Shown piece by piece: positions 36,678-45,616 of a stretch of 64,000 nucleotides of DNA. The position numbers and the translations under genes were made by a program. Location of the stretch: NCBI RefSeq assembly GCF_028882275.1, contig NZ_JARBUT010000004.1:186001-250000 (forward strand), read 5' to 3'. This DNA comes from Nocardiopsis sp. N85. Its GTDB lineage: Bacteria > Actinomycetota > Actinomycetes > Streptosporangiales > Streptosporangiaceae. The notes beneath the pieces are model-generated. The model saw nothing but the letters and a program-made list of their open reading frames with translations, was not told where the DNA came from and ran no database searches. Every line of letters starts with the position of its first letter. Within the stretch, counting starts at the first letter, position 1.

Positions 36678-37781
36678 ATGCCCGAACCCGAGGAACGGCC
36701 CGAGAGCGCCGCCCCGACCCAACACCCACCGGAAGCGGAACCCGAAACCGTCCCCGCTGCCCAGGACACCGGCACCACCACGGAACCGCCCTCCGACCCT
36801 GCCGATCAGAGCGAGTCATCCCCTTCCCCGGTCGACGTGAAGGAATGCGAACACATTCCTGTGGCACCCTCATCGGCGTCTTCGGATCAAGCCAGGGCCG
36901 ATCGTCAGGAAAAACGCGAGATCGCCAAGGACAAACGAGAGCGGTGGACCTTGTGGCTCTCCGCCGCGACCGCGCTTATCACTCTGTTCGGTCTCGTACC
37001 CGGTCTCATCATCACTAACGTGCAGATCCGCTCCCTGCAGACCGGAGCCGACCTCGCCCAGATTCAGACCGAACAGGTTCAGGCAGAACTCAACCAAGGG
37101 AACCCGAACTTCTCGGTCCGTTGGATCGAGGTCACCACCACCATCCCCGAACTACCCCACCGCGACCACCTCCAGAACGCCCTCGGGGCAAACGTCGAGA
37201 TCGACTTCCTCACGCCTCAGGAGACCGGGCCCAACCTCTACAGCACCGACAACATCCTCAACTCCGACCTCTGGGTGAACTCGATGGAATGCTCCTGTCC
37301 CGAGGCGCAACGCTTCATTAGCGAACGCGGCCTGCGCATCGCGAACGCCGCACCCTACTGGACGTTCCTCGTCGTCAGCCAGGACGGCGGCCAGCCAGCT
37401 TACGAGGTCATTATGAGCGCGAGAAAGGAGAATGAGGGGAACCTTGTACTCGCCGATCTCACAGAGCTCTACACCGGACCCGATGGGCAACCCCAGGAGA
37501 CCCCGATAGGCATGGAGGACAACGAGATCGTGGAACTCAATCTCGGCACTATGGAAGCTGCCTCGGTTGCGGCAATTCCGCTCTTCCTGTCCTTCGTAAC
37601 CAACAATGCCAACGCACCAGAAGGGGAGAGTGCCAGCGCCCGGATTGCGGTGTCAGAGACCTACATCCCCACCACCATCACTTTCAGGCCCGCCAGCTCG
37701 GATCAGCCCAAGGATGTGGACGTGCGCACACCCTCCAGGCAGCCGCTGGTGTTGCGAGACGGGATTATCGGTCGCGGATGA
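36678..37781 (+). CDS. Single-pass membrane protein, unknown cargo
   Basis: ATG 36678 follows AGGGAG. The 367-residue protein has a long Pro/Glu/Ser-rich N-terminal part (1-80), a charged helix (ADRQEKREIAKDKRERW), one membrane helix at about 93-115 (LWLSAATALITLFGLVPGLI), a short coiled coil with Gln-rich repeats (QIQTEQVQAELNQ), and an extracellular-type domain of about 230 residues. I recognise no family. It lies between two internal right ends of the transposon, so it was probably captured as a separate block. Confidence 0.65.
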   Translation: MPEPEERPESAAPTQHPPEAEPETVPAAQDTGTTTEPPSDPADQSESSPSPVDVKECEHIPVAPSSASSDQARADRQEKREIAKDKRERWTLWLSAATALITLFGLVPGLIITNVQIRSLQTGADLAQIQTEQVQAELNQGNPNFSVRWIEVTTTIPELPHRDHLQNALGANVEIDFLTPQETGPNLYSTDNILNSDLWVNSMECSCPEAQRFISERGLRIANAAPYWTFLVVSQDGGQPAYEVIMSARKENEGNLVLADLTELYTGPDGQPQETPIGMEDNEIVELNLGTMEAASVAAIPLFLSFVTNNANAPEGESASARIAVSETYIPTTITFRPASSDQPKDVDVRTPSRQPLVLRDGIIGRG

Positions 37782-38047
37782 AAGCGGGCTGCCCACTCCG
37801 CCCGCGTCGACGTGATCGGTGTATGAATCTCCTCGGGGTCTCTGCTGTTATTCTCGCGGGCGGGCCCAGCCTGGGTGACGAAATCATCCAGGCCGGTCTT
37901 GCGTCTTCGAGGTCAGTGCACGATGGCGTCGTCCGGCAGGAGGGGACCCCGGGATAGCGCCGGTGAGGGCGGAGCGTGCGCTTCGGTCGAACGTCACCAA
38001 GAGCAACCGAAACTGGCGACGGTACGGACATCCTCGCGGCCGATGCT

Positions 38048-38073
38048 TACTGACATCTCCGTGATCGTCAACA
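38048..38073 (+). repeat. Internal copy of the transposon right end (2)
   Basis: One inverted box (TACTGACATCTCCGTGATCG) is followed directly by TCAACA. A truncated gene begins immediately beyond it, as at a true transposon-host junction. Confidence 0.75.
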
Positions 38074-38075
38074 CT

Positions 38076-38278
38076 GACGGCACCACCTTGAAGGGCTCCT
38101 GGGGGACTGGGTTACGGTTACCGCCACCCGAGACCACGCACCCCCGGCGCTGTTCGAGCAGACCAGTTTCTGGGGGCGCGTGGGCCAGGTCGGCGACCAC
38201 CACGTGTGGATCGTGAACACCGACCTCAGCGAGGACGTTGTCCATCTGGCCAACACCCGGCAGGTGCGAAAGACGTGA
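38076..38278 (+). pseudogene. 5'-truncated gene fragment
   Basis: An open frame without a start codon runs from the internal end to TGA at 38276-38278 and reads GDWVTVTATRDHAPPALFEQ, then FWGRVGQVGDHHVWIVNTD. Base usage is coding-like. The lack of a start and its abutment to the inner end suggest the 3' part of a gene cut by an earlier insertion. Family unknown. Confidence 0.5.
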
Positions 38279-38286
38279 CCGGTCAC

Positions 38287-38336
38287 CACTGACAGCTCCG
38301 TGCTCGCACCCACTGTCATGTTCGTGCTCGTCAACA
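38287..38336 (+). repeat. Transposon right end
   Basis: Inverted boxes at 38287-38306 and 38311-38330 (CACTGWCA-N5-GTGCTCG) with a 4-nt gap, then TCAACA. It mirrors the left end. Confidence 0.92.
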
Positions 38337-38341
38337 ACAGG
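38337..38341 (+). repeat. Target-site duplication, right copy
   Basis: ACAGG directly after TCAACA, identical to 27805-27809. Confidence 0.9.
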
Positions 38342-38374
38342 ACAGTCACGACCAGGGCGCGACCGTCCTCGATC

Positions 38375-38664
38375 GTCCTCATCGCCCCTGCGAGGGGTAG
38401 CAACCACATGTGGGCCGGGATCGAGGTGCCCGCGGTGGGGGTCCTCATCGCCCCTGCGAGGGGTAGCAACGCGTGGTGTGCGCGCTCACCCTGCCCCACC
38501 TGACCGTCCTCATCGCCCCTGCGAGGGGTAGCAACGACCACGCGAGCGCGGATCCGGCCGGGTCGACGTAGATCCTCATTGCCTCTGTGAGGGGTAGCCA
38601 CTGGATCAGCGTCCGGAGGGGGAGAGCCCTCAGGGTCCTCATCACCTCTGCCAAGAGTGGTGAC
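38375..38664 (+). CRISPR. CRISPR array B, leader-distal half of array A
   Basis: Repeats start at 38375, 38441, 38506, 38572 and 38635; the first three are identical to array A, the last two carry several changes, as is usual at the old end of an array. Spacers are 33-36 nt. The part-spacer 38342-38374 precedes the first repeat. No leader is present, so transcription now depends on read-through from the transposon. Confidence 0.93.
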
Positions 38665-38900
38665 TCCGGAGAAGCACTCCTCTGCCATCTGATGAGTTTT
38701 TCTGTGAAATGGGAATCTTGCGCACCTGATTATCGAACTTGTTTTCGATTGAAAGCCTCTATATCAGCTTCGCTTGTTCGGTGTGGTGGAAATGCAGTAT
38801 TTGGCCTTGGTTGGCCATCTTGCTGATCTGAGGGCTTTTCTGTCAGCGGCGGTTCCTACCGTGTTGCCTCGTCACCTGATGTTGAGTGAGGAGGTCACCT

Positions 38901-39629
38901 GTGCGTCTTCGCGTAGCGGTCCACACCAGGGCCCCGTCTCTGCAATGGAGGGAAGTGCTGCGTCCGGGCCGCGGCCTGGTCTATGAACTGCTCTCCTTCG
39001 GAGCGCCGGAGCTCGGTGCCCGGTTGCATGAACGCGGCTGGGGGGAGACCGGCATGGTCCCCTTCGGTCACAGCGCTCCCACGTTCCCGTCTACCCCGCG
39101 CAAACGTCGCCAGTACACCGCCGGCGGAACGGGAACGGTGGAGTTCGCCAGCCCTGTCTCGGAGATCATCGAGGGCCTGGCCAAGGGCTTGGCTGGAGAG
39201 CACGTGCTGGACTGGGGCGGCACCGCCCTGCGGATCCAAAAGGTCGATGTCGTCGCTCCGCCGGACTTTGCCTCCGGGAAGGCGGTGATGCGGACCTCCA
39301 CCCCGGTGGTGATGAAGGGGTCCGGGCACAACGAGCACGGTGAGCGCACCACCCGCCAGGCCTGGGTGTTGCCGACCGAGCCCGAGTTCCCCGCCTACTT
39401 CGAGGGGAATCTGCGCCGCAAGGCCCAGACGATCGGTGTCGACCCGGAGGTGTCGGTGCAGGCCATCACCTGGGTGGGACCCAAGCGCAGTTTCGCCGTG
39501 AGCCAGGGGCACAAGCCCGGGGCGGCCCTGGAGGCGGAGATCCACGGCGCCCCCGAGACGCTGCGGTGCATTTGGAGCTGGGGGCTGGGGCAGGCCAACT
39601 CCGCCGGGTTCGGGTGGGTGATCGCGTGA
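38901..39629 (+). CDS. cas6: Cas6 crRNA endonuclease
   Basis: GTG 38901 is preceded by GAGGAGGT. The 242-residue protein starts VRLRVAVHTRAP and ends in the Gly-rich loop WSWGLGQANSAGFGWV, the Cas6 (RAMP) signature. Cas6 cuts the repeat RNA at the base of the CCCCU-AGGGG hairpin, leaving the GUAGCAAC handle. It is the first gene of an operon in which nearly every stop overlaps the next start. A His in the first half (LHERGWGETG) may be catalytic, but this cannot be settled by eye. Confidence 0.92.
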   Translation: MRLRVAVHTRAPSLQWREVLRPGRGLVYELLSFGAPELGARLHERGWGETGMVPFGHSAPTFPSTPRKRRQYTAGGTGTVEFASPVSEIIEGLAKGLAGEHVLDWGGTALRIQKVDVVAPPDFASGKAVMRTSTPVVMKGSGHNEHGERTTRQAWVLPTEPEFPAYFEGNLRRKAQTIGVDPEVSVQAITWVGPKRSFAVSQGHKPGAALEAEIHGAPETLRCIWSWGLGQANSAGFGWVIA

Positions 39630-41032
39630 GTTCCACGACCATCGGGCTCGGGGTGCGGTTGACCGCGCACCCCTTTCAGCGGATCGGTGCATTCGCCCTG
39701 TCCAGCCTTGTGCACCGGACCCGCAAGAACCTCAAGGAGCTCACCCACCCCCTGGAGCTGACGGAGGAGGATCTGCGGGCCGCGAACGCGAACATGACCC
39801 GCGACCTGGAGCGCACCACCGAGATCGCCGACAGCAAAGGCCCTCACGGGTTCTGGCTCGGCGCCAGCTACCTGTTCTGGCCCAACTGCCCGATCAACAC
39901 CACCAACCGCAAATCCTTGCTGGGGCAGGGGCTCAAGGACAAGCTCGCCGCCTGGCGGCACCTGCCTGAGACCGACACGGCCGTGGACGCCCGGTGCGTG
40001 CTGTGCGATCACCCGGCCTGCGGGTTCTACGGCAAGGTCGACGTCCCGCTGACGGAGAGCTCCTCCTACCGCAACACCACCATCCCCACCCATGAGGGGA
40101 TGGCTCTGTGCCGCGGATGCCTGCTGAGCTTCTACGCCCTGCCCTACGGGTGCTCGATCTGGGGCGGTCGCGCCACCGCCCTGCACACCTGGGACGACGA
40201 CCTGCTGTGGGCCCTGACCAAGTTCCAGGTCGACCAGACCCGCCGTCACGCCCTCACCGGTGCCCCTGCCGGGGCCCGCCCCTCCTACGCCCGCCAGCTC
40301 GCCGCACTGAGCAGGGTGCGCGGCTACGAGGAACGGGTCACCGACGGTGTGGAGCTGATGGTGTTCACCAACAGCAACAAGGAGCAGGACCTGGCCGTGC
40401 ATGCCATGGACCAGCCCGCCACCGAATGGATCCGCGACCTGCCCAAGCCGTCCTTGCACTGGCTGGGGCGCGCCCACCGGTGGGAGAAGGTCCCCGGCCG
40501 GTCCATGCTCGCCCGCAACCTGTTCGACCTCCCCGAGAGGGTCATCCCCACCGTCTCCCACTTCCTGCGGGAACGCGCCCTGGGCAAGGGCGGTATCTGC
40601 GCCCAGACCCCACTGCTGTCCGCCACCTGCTCCGACTACGCCACGAAGGTGCTCCAGGTGTCCTCCACCGACATGGACCAGATCGACCAACTCGCCGCAC
40701 GCATCGCCACTGTCCTCAACACCCACGACGACAAGGAACTGAAGAAGTTCCTCCAGGCCCGCAAGAAGCTCACGACCCTGCGCGCGTGGTTGCAGCGCCA
40801 GTCCGTGGACCGCACCCTGCGTACCCGGGAAACCGACCCGTTCATCACCCAGCGCCAGTGGCGGCTGCTTTTCGACGCCGAGGACCGGGTCTTCCTCCAC
40901 CGGGACCTGTTGTTCATCGGGGTCCTCAACCACCTGCACGAACTCAAACCCTCCTGGCGCGGACACGACCACGACGACGTGTCCACCGACGACCTCATCG
41001 CCGACACCGACCTGGAAGCGGAGAACGACTAA
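39626..41032 (+). CDS. cas8b: Cas8b/Cst1-type large subunit
   Basis: GTG 39626 overlaps the cas6 stop. The 468-residue protein begins TTIGLGVRLTAHPFQRIGAF and has two zinc-type pairs, CVLCDHPAC near residue 124 and CRGC near 161, as in CXXC-CXXC Cst1/Cas8 proteins of the Tneap-type I-B systems. Cas8 recognises the PAM and anchors the Cascade complex on target DNA. The order cas6-cas8-cas7-cas5-cas3-cas4-cas1-cas2 supports I-B. The size is near the family norm. Confidence 0.85.
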   Translation: MSSTTIGLGVRLTAHPFQRIGAFALSSLVHRTRKNLKELTHPLELTEEDLRAANANMTRDLERTTEIADSKGPHGFWLGASYLFWPNCPINTTNRKSLLGQGLKDKLAAWRHLPETDTAVDARCVLCDHPACGFYGKVDVPLTESSSYRNTTIPTHEGMALCRGCLLSFYALPYGCSIWGGRATALHTWDDDLLWALTKFQVDQTRRHALTGAPAGARPSYARQLAALSRVRGYEERVTDGVELMVFTNSNKEQDLAVHAMDQPATEWIRDLPKPSLHWLGRAHRWEKVPGRSMLARNLFDLPERVIPTVSHFLRERALGKGGICAQTPLLSATCSDYATKVLQVSSTDMDQIDQLAARIATVLNTHDDKELKKFLQARKKLTTLRAWLQRQSVDRTLRTRETDPFITQRQWRLLFDAEDRVFLHRDLLFIGVLNHLHELKPSWRGHDHDDVSTDDLIADTDLEAEND

Positions 41033-42060
41033 TGACCTACCTCGTGGGCAAGCTCGCCCTGGACATCACCGCCGGCGCCCCCAACAACGGCCGCGGCGAG
41101 GACAACATGGCCAAGGTCAAGTACCTGACCGTCGGCCGCGGGGAACGCGTTCCCTACATCTCCGCGCAGGCGTTCCGCCGCTGGTGGCGCGACTCCCTGC
41201 CCCTGGGTGAGAAGCGTTCCCCGGTCACCCGCTTGGGCGCCGGTAAGAAGCAGCAGGCCTACACCGACGGGCGCCCGGATCTGTACCTGGACGACGACCT
41301 GTTCGGCTACATGGTCGCGACCAAGCAGGGCAACTACCAGCGCGACACCGTCCTGGCCACCGGCACCCTGGTGGCGCTGCCCGCCAAGCGCATCGTGACC
41401 GACTTCGGCACGATGAGCCGCGGCTTCCCGGCCGACTCAGACCCGGTCATCCACGAACACGAGCACTACACCGCCGAGATGGCCGCCGACGTGCTGGTGG
41501 ACCTGCCGCGCGTGGGCACCTTCGAACAGGACGGGGGCGGGCTGCGCAAGGCCCTGTCCCCGGCCGCCGCCCAGGAAGCCGTCACCGCCGGTGCCGCCGA
41601 GTACGTGCTGCGCGGAGTCGGCGCCCTGCGCCTGCCCCTGGCCGAGCGGCGCCGCCGGGCCGCAGTGCTGCTGCGCACCCTGGCCCAGGTCCAGGGCGGG
41701 GCCAGCCGGGCCCTGCACTACGGCGACCGAGCCCCCTCCTTCGTGCTGCTGGCCCCCCTCAAGGGCGGCAACAACCCCTTCACCCGGGTGCTGGCCACCG
41801 GGCCGCAGGGGACGTTCTTCGACACGGCGGTCTTCGCCGAGGAACTGCGGGCCTGGGCCGACGAGCTGGACGGACCCGTCCACATCGGCTGGGCGCCCGG
41901 GTTCCTCGGCACCCAGCGCGACCAGGCCCGCCAAGACCTGGCCGAGGAGATCACCGCCGGGCGGGTGGTCATCGACCACCCGCGCACCATGCTGGGCGCC
42001 CTGGCCAAGGAGATCGAGGCCGGGCAGCGCGACGCCTGGTTCGAGGACGCGACCGTATGA
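41032..42060 (+). CDS. cas7: Cas7 (Cst2/DevR-type) backbone subunit
   Basis: ATG 41032 overlaps the cas8 stop (TAATG). The 342-residue protein reads LALDITAGAPNNGRGEDN and VPYISAQAFRRWWRDSL, typical for Cst2/DevR Cas7 proteins, with PRTMLGALAKEIEAG at its end. Cas7 coats the spacer part of crRNA. It overlaps the following fused gene by ATGA. Confidence 0.92.
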   Translation: MTYLVGKLALDITAGAPNNGRGEDNMAKVKYLTVGRGERVPYISAQAFRRWWRDSLPLGEKRSPVTRLGAGKKQQAYTDGRPDLYLDDDLFGYMVATKQGNYQRDTVLATGTLVALPAKRIVTDFGTMSRGFPADSDPVIHEHEHYTAEMAADVLVDLPRVGTFEQDGGGLRKALSPAAAQEAVTAGAAEYVLRGVGALRLPLAERRRRAAVLLRTLAQVQGGASRALHYGDRAPSFVLLAPLKGGNNPFTRVLATGPQGTFFDTAVFAEELRAWADELDGPVHIGWAPGFLGTQRDQARQDLAEEITAGRVVIDHPRTMLGALAKEIEAGQRDAWFEDATV

Positions 42061-45000
42061 CCAGCGCACTGGAGATCACGATCACCGCACCGGTGGCCTC
42101 GTTCCGCAACCCCCTGTACTCAGGGGTGCAGGTCACCCTGCCCTGCCCGCCGCCGTCCACCGCCGCAGGCCTGCTGGCCGCCGCGGTGGGCGGCTGGGAC
42201 CGCATGCCCGCCGACACCCGCATCGCCATGGCCTTCACCGCCCAAGGCAAAGGCGTGGACGTGGAGACCTTCCACCCCCTGGCCACGGCGGGCAAGAAAC
42301 CGGACCCCACCCCCAAGGACCACGAGTTCCTGGCCCGGACCACCCTCACCCTGTGGGTGCTGGACCATCTGGACCTGTGGGAGAGGGCGCTGCGCCGCCC
42401 GGTGTGGCCGCTGCGCCTGGGCCGCAGCCAGGACCTTGCCTCGGCCCGCACCAGCCGCATCACCCTCTACCCCGGGCAGGGCACCCAGGGCCACGCCCTG
42501 CTACCCGCCGAGAACTCCAGGTCCGGCATGCAGTTGCGGATGCCGCACACCATCAGCCCCGACCGCTCCCGCATCCAATGGGGCACCTACCGGTACGCCG
42601 CCCAGGGCAGCAGCGCCCGCGTCGACTCCGAGTGGTGCGCTAGCGACGGCCAAGCGGTCGTCCCGCTGGCCCCCGTCCACCCCCATGCTGCCGCTGGCGC
42701 GCGGGTCGAGTTGTCGCACATCTGGGCCAAGAGCCCCGACACGCGCAGCCAGCCTCCCCAGCCCGGGGAGGCGCTGACCACCCACCTGCAGGCCACCACA
42801 CGCGCCCTGGACACCCTGCACACCCGCATCGGCGCCCTGCCCGCAACCGATGCCCGGTTCTGGGACCGGGCCAGGCTCGCGTGCCTGTTCCACGACGCGG
42901 GCAAGGTCCCGGACGGGTTCCAGACCATGGTGGGCAACCCCCCGCCCCAACAGCCGTGGGGCCGGCGGCACGAGGTCTACTCCCTCGCCTTCGTCGAACA
43001 CGTCCTAGCCCACCTACCGGAGGACGAACGCACCTGGATCGGCCTGGGCGTCCTCACCCACCACCGCCCCCTGACCGGGGGCGAGGGGTCCATCCGCAAC
43101 GAAACCCGCACCCTGACCAGCCCGAAGGACTTCCACGACCACTTCGGCCCCGTGGACCCGGCCTCGGCCAACGCCCTGGCCACCTGGCTCGCCCAGGCCG
43201 CGAAAGCCCCCACCCCAGCAGAGGCCACCCCCGAGGAGCTGGCCGAGGCCGGGCACCGGTTGCTGGAGCGCATCCTCACCCACTGGGACCGCGGCCAGAG
43301 CCCCGACGAGGAGGCCGGCCTCACCGCCGTCCTGCTCCAAGGCGCCCTCACCCTGGCCGACCACGTCGCCTCCGCCCACGGCCACCTGCTCACCACCCAC
43401 CCCTTGACCAGCGTCGACTACCCCGCACGGCTGCGCGCGAGGTTGAAGGCCAAGGACGCCGACACCTACCCCCACCAGGAACGCGCCCACGCCACCACCA
43501 CCCACATGGTGTTGCGCGCCCCCACCGGCCAGGGCAAGACCGAAGCCGCCCTGCTGTGGGCCACCACCCACACCCACCACACCGCAGACGAAACAGCAGG
43601 CACACCCCGCCTGTTCTACGCCCTGCCCTACCTGGCCTCCATCAACGCCATGGCCACCCGCCTGCGCACCGACCTGGGACACGACCAAGTCGGCGTCGTC
43701 CACTCCCGCGCCGCGAGCTTCTACCTGTCCACCGCCACCTGCGACACCACCCCCACAGACCCGGCCACAGCGGAGCGGCAACGCGCCTCGGGCGCAGTCG
43801 CCAAAGCCAACGCCAGCCGCCTGTTCCGCGAACTCGTCCGCGTCACCACCCCCTACCAGCTCCTGCGCGGAGCCCTGGGCGGCACCGCGCACGCCTCCAC
43901 CCTCATCGACACCACCAACTCCACATTCGTCTTCGACGAACTCCACGCCTACGAACCCCGCCGCCTCGGCATGATCCTGGCCATGATGGGACTGTGGGCC
44001 CGCCTGGGCGGACGCATCGGCGTGCTCTCCGCCACCCTGCCCGACCGACTCCTGGACACCATCCGAGCCGCCCTGGGCCCCGACCACACGGTGGAACTGG
44101 TCGAACCCGACACCGACTACACCTGGCCGCGCCGCCACCGCCTGCACCTGCGCGAGGACCACCTCACCAACCCCGCCAGCACCGAGGACATCAAAACCTC
44201 ACTGCGCGCCGGGCACAGCGTGGCCGTCATCGCCAACAACGTCGCCGACGCCTGGTACCTGTACGACCAGCTCGCCCCGCTCGCCCGCGAACTCCACGGC
44301 GACGACGCCGCCCTTCTCCTGCACTCCCGCTTCAAGACCGGCGACCGCAGCAGGATCGAACAGGCCATCCGCGACCGGTTCGGCACCCGGACCACACCCC
44401 GCCGGCCCGGGCTGCTGGTGGCCACCCAGGTGGTCGAGGTGTCCCTGGACGTCGACTTCGACGTCCTGCACACCTCCGCCGCACCCCTGGAAGCGCTCCT
44501 GCAGCGCTTCGGCCGCATCAACCGCATCGGAGCCCTGGACCACCCGGCACCGGTCATCGTCCACCGCCCCCACTACGCCCCACGCGGCAGGTCCGGACCC
44601 GACTTCGCCGACAAGGTCTACGACGCCGAACCCACCCGGCTGGGCTGGGACATCCTGACCCGCCACCAGGGCCGCGAACTCGACGAACGCCTCTTTACGG
44701 CTTGGCTCAACGAGATCTACACCAGTCCCTGGGGCGATCGGTGGCAGGACCAGGCCGACATCTCCCGGGAGGACTTCCGCGACCAGTTCCTGTCCTTCGA
44801 CCAACCCCTCAACGACACCACACAGCTCTCCGCGGCCTTCGACGCGATGTTCGACGGCGTCGACGGCATCCTCGCCAAGGACCGGCAGGACTACAAAGAC
44901 GCCCTCCAGGACACCTCGCCCGGAGAGGAACGCGGCACGGGCAGGTTGCTGGCCTCCCAGTACCTCATCCCGCTCCCGCACTATGCCCGTGCCCTGGGCA

Positions 45001-45122
45001 CCTGGGACCACACCCTCAACGTTCTGATCATCGACGCAGAATACGCATCTGACCGCGGCCTGATCACCATCCACCCGCCCGGTAATGCCGCCGGCGCTTA
45101 CCAGCCGGGGGTGCTCCTGTGA
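42057..45122 (+). CDS. cas5-cas3: Cas5-Cas3 fusion protein
   Basis: One continuous 1021-residue frame carries a Cas5 domain (about 1-215; ITAPVASFRNPLYSGVQVTL, PPPSTAAGLLAAAVGGW), an HD nuclease (about 220-470; LACLFHDAGKVPDGFQ, then LTHHRPL) and a superfamily-2 helicase with APTGQGKTEAAL (about 486-497), FVFDELHAYEP (about 625), SATLPDR, VEVSLDVDFDVLHT and QRFGRINR. Cas5 holds the crRNA 5' handle in Cascade; Cas3 unwinds and shreds the target. In most I-B loci they are separate genes, so recruitment of the nuclease is built in here. All key motifs are present. Confidence 0.93.
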   Translation: MTSALEITITAPVASFRNPLYSGVQVTLPCPPPSTAAGLLAAAVGGWDRMPADTRIAMAFTAQGKGVDVETFHPLATAGKKPDPTPKDHEFLARTTLTLWVLDHLDLWERALRRPVWPLRLGRSQDLASARTSRITLYPGQGTQGHALLPAENSRSGMQLRMPHTISPDRSRIQWGTYRYAAQGSSARVDSEWCASDGQAVVPLAPVHPHAAAGARVELSHIWAKSPDTRSQPPQPGEALTTHLQATTRALDTLHTRIGALPATDARFWDRARLACLFHDAGKVPDGFQTMVGNPPPQQPWGRRHEVYSLAFVEHVLAHLPEDERTWIGLGVLTHHRPLTGGEGSIRNETRTLTSPKDFHDHFGPVDPASANALATWLAQAAKAPTPAEATPEELAEAGHRLLERILTHWDRGQSPDEEAGLTAVLLQGALTLADHVASAHGHLLTTHPLTSVDYPARLRARLKAKDADTYPHQERAHATTTHMVLRAPTGQGKTEAALLWATTHTHHTADETAGTPRLFYALPYLASINAMATRLRTDLGHDQVGVVHSRAASFYLSTATCDTTPTDPATAERQRASGAVAKANASRLFRELVRVTTPYQLLRGALGGTAHASTLIDTTNSTFVFDELHAYEPRRLGMILAMMGLWARLGGRIGVLSATLPDRLLDTIRAALGPDHTVELVEPDTDYTWPRRHRLHLREDHLTNPASTEDIKTSLRAGHSVAVIANNVADAWYLYDQLAPLARELHGDDAALLLHSRFKTGDRSRIEQAIRDRFGTRTTPRRPGLLVATQVVEVSLDVDFDVLHTSAAPLEALLQRFGRINRIGALDHPAPVIVHRPHYAPRGRSGPDFADKVYDAEPTRLGWDILTRHQGRELDERLFTAWLNEIYTSPWGDRWQDQADISREDFRDQFLSFDQPLNDTTQLSAAFDAMFDGVDGILAKDRQDYKDALQDTSPGEERGTGRLLASQYLIPLPHYARALGTWDHTLNVLIIDAEYASDRGLITIHPPGNAAGAYQPGVLL

Positions 45123-45616
45123 TCTCCGAACAGGACGTGGGCGGGGTGCACATCAAGTACCTCTACCACTGCCCCCGGCAGCTGTGGCTGTTCGCCCGGG
45201 GGTTCCGCCCCGAGGCGACCAGTGCCACCGTTCAACTCGGCGAAGCCGTCCATGACACCTCCTACCGGCGCGCCCACCCCGTCGACCTGGGTTCGGCGCG
45301 CCTGGACGACCTCGACGGGAACCTGTGGGTCCACGAGACCAAGTCCTCCTCGCGTCCCAGCCCCGCCGACGAAGCCCAGGCCATCCACTACTGCTACCGG
45401 CTCCGCCTCGTCGGCGTCGACACCCAAGGCGCGATCCTGCGCTACCCCAAGACCCGCCGCACCCAACGTATGCCCTACGAACCCGACTGGGACGAACGCG
45501 CCCGCACCGACATCGCCAACGTGCGCACCACCGTCGCCCAACCCCTCTCACCGCCCCGGCCGGCCCGCACCCGGTGCCGGGGATGCAGCTACTTCGACTA
45601 TTGCTGGAGTCAGTGA
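45119..45616 (+). CDS. cas4: Cas4 exonuclease
   Basis: GTG 45119 overlaps the cas3 stop. The 165-residue RecB-like protein has YLYHCPRQLWLFARG (first Cys), GEAVHDTSYRR, the catalytic HETKSS and the C-terminal cluster TRCRGCSYFDYCW for an Fe-S centre. Cas4 trims prespacers and selects PAM-bearing DNA together with Cas1-Cas2, encoded next. Confidence 0.95.
   Translation: MISEQDVGGVHIKYLYHCPRQLWLFARGFRPEATSATVQLGEAVHDTSYRRAHPVDLGSARLDDLDGNLWVHETKSSSRPSPADEAQAIHYCYRLRLVGVDTQGAILRYPKTRRTQRMPYEPDWDERARTDIANVRTTVAQPLSPPRPARTRCRGCSYFDYCWSQ

Larger units (their letters stand above)
27810..38336. mobile_element. 10.5-kb Tn7/Mu-like transposon inside a CRISPR spacer
   Basis: The element begins TGTTGA and ends TCAACA, has three 20-bp boxes of form CGAGCACNNNNNTGTCAGTG at the left and two inverted ones at the right, and is flanked by ACAGG duplications. 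Deleting it with one duplication joins AGG to 38342-38374, giving a 36-nt spacer between canonical repeats, the normal size here. Terminal TG/CA, multiple transposase boxes and 5-bp duplications are features of Tn7/Tn5053/Mu-type elements, and the element encodes an rve-type transposase and AAA+ regulator. No cas gene lies within it. Confidence 0.93.

Noticed and set aside
40108..41031. Long N-terminal extension of cas7
   Set aside because: The extended frame is antisense-free read-through inside cas8; the ATG at 41032 overlapping the cas8 stop and the Cst2-like start sequence fix the real beginning.
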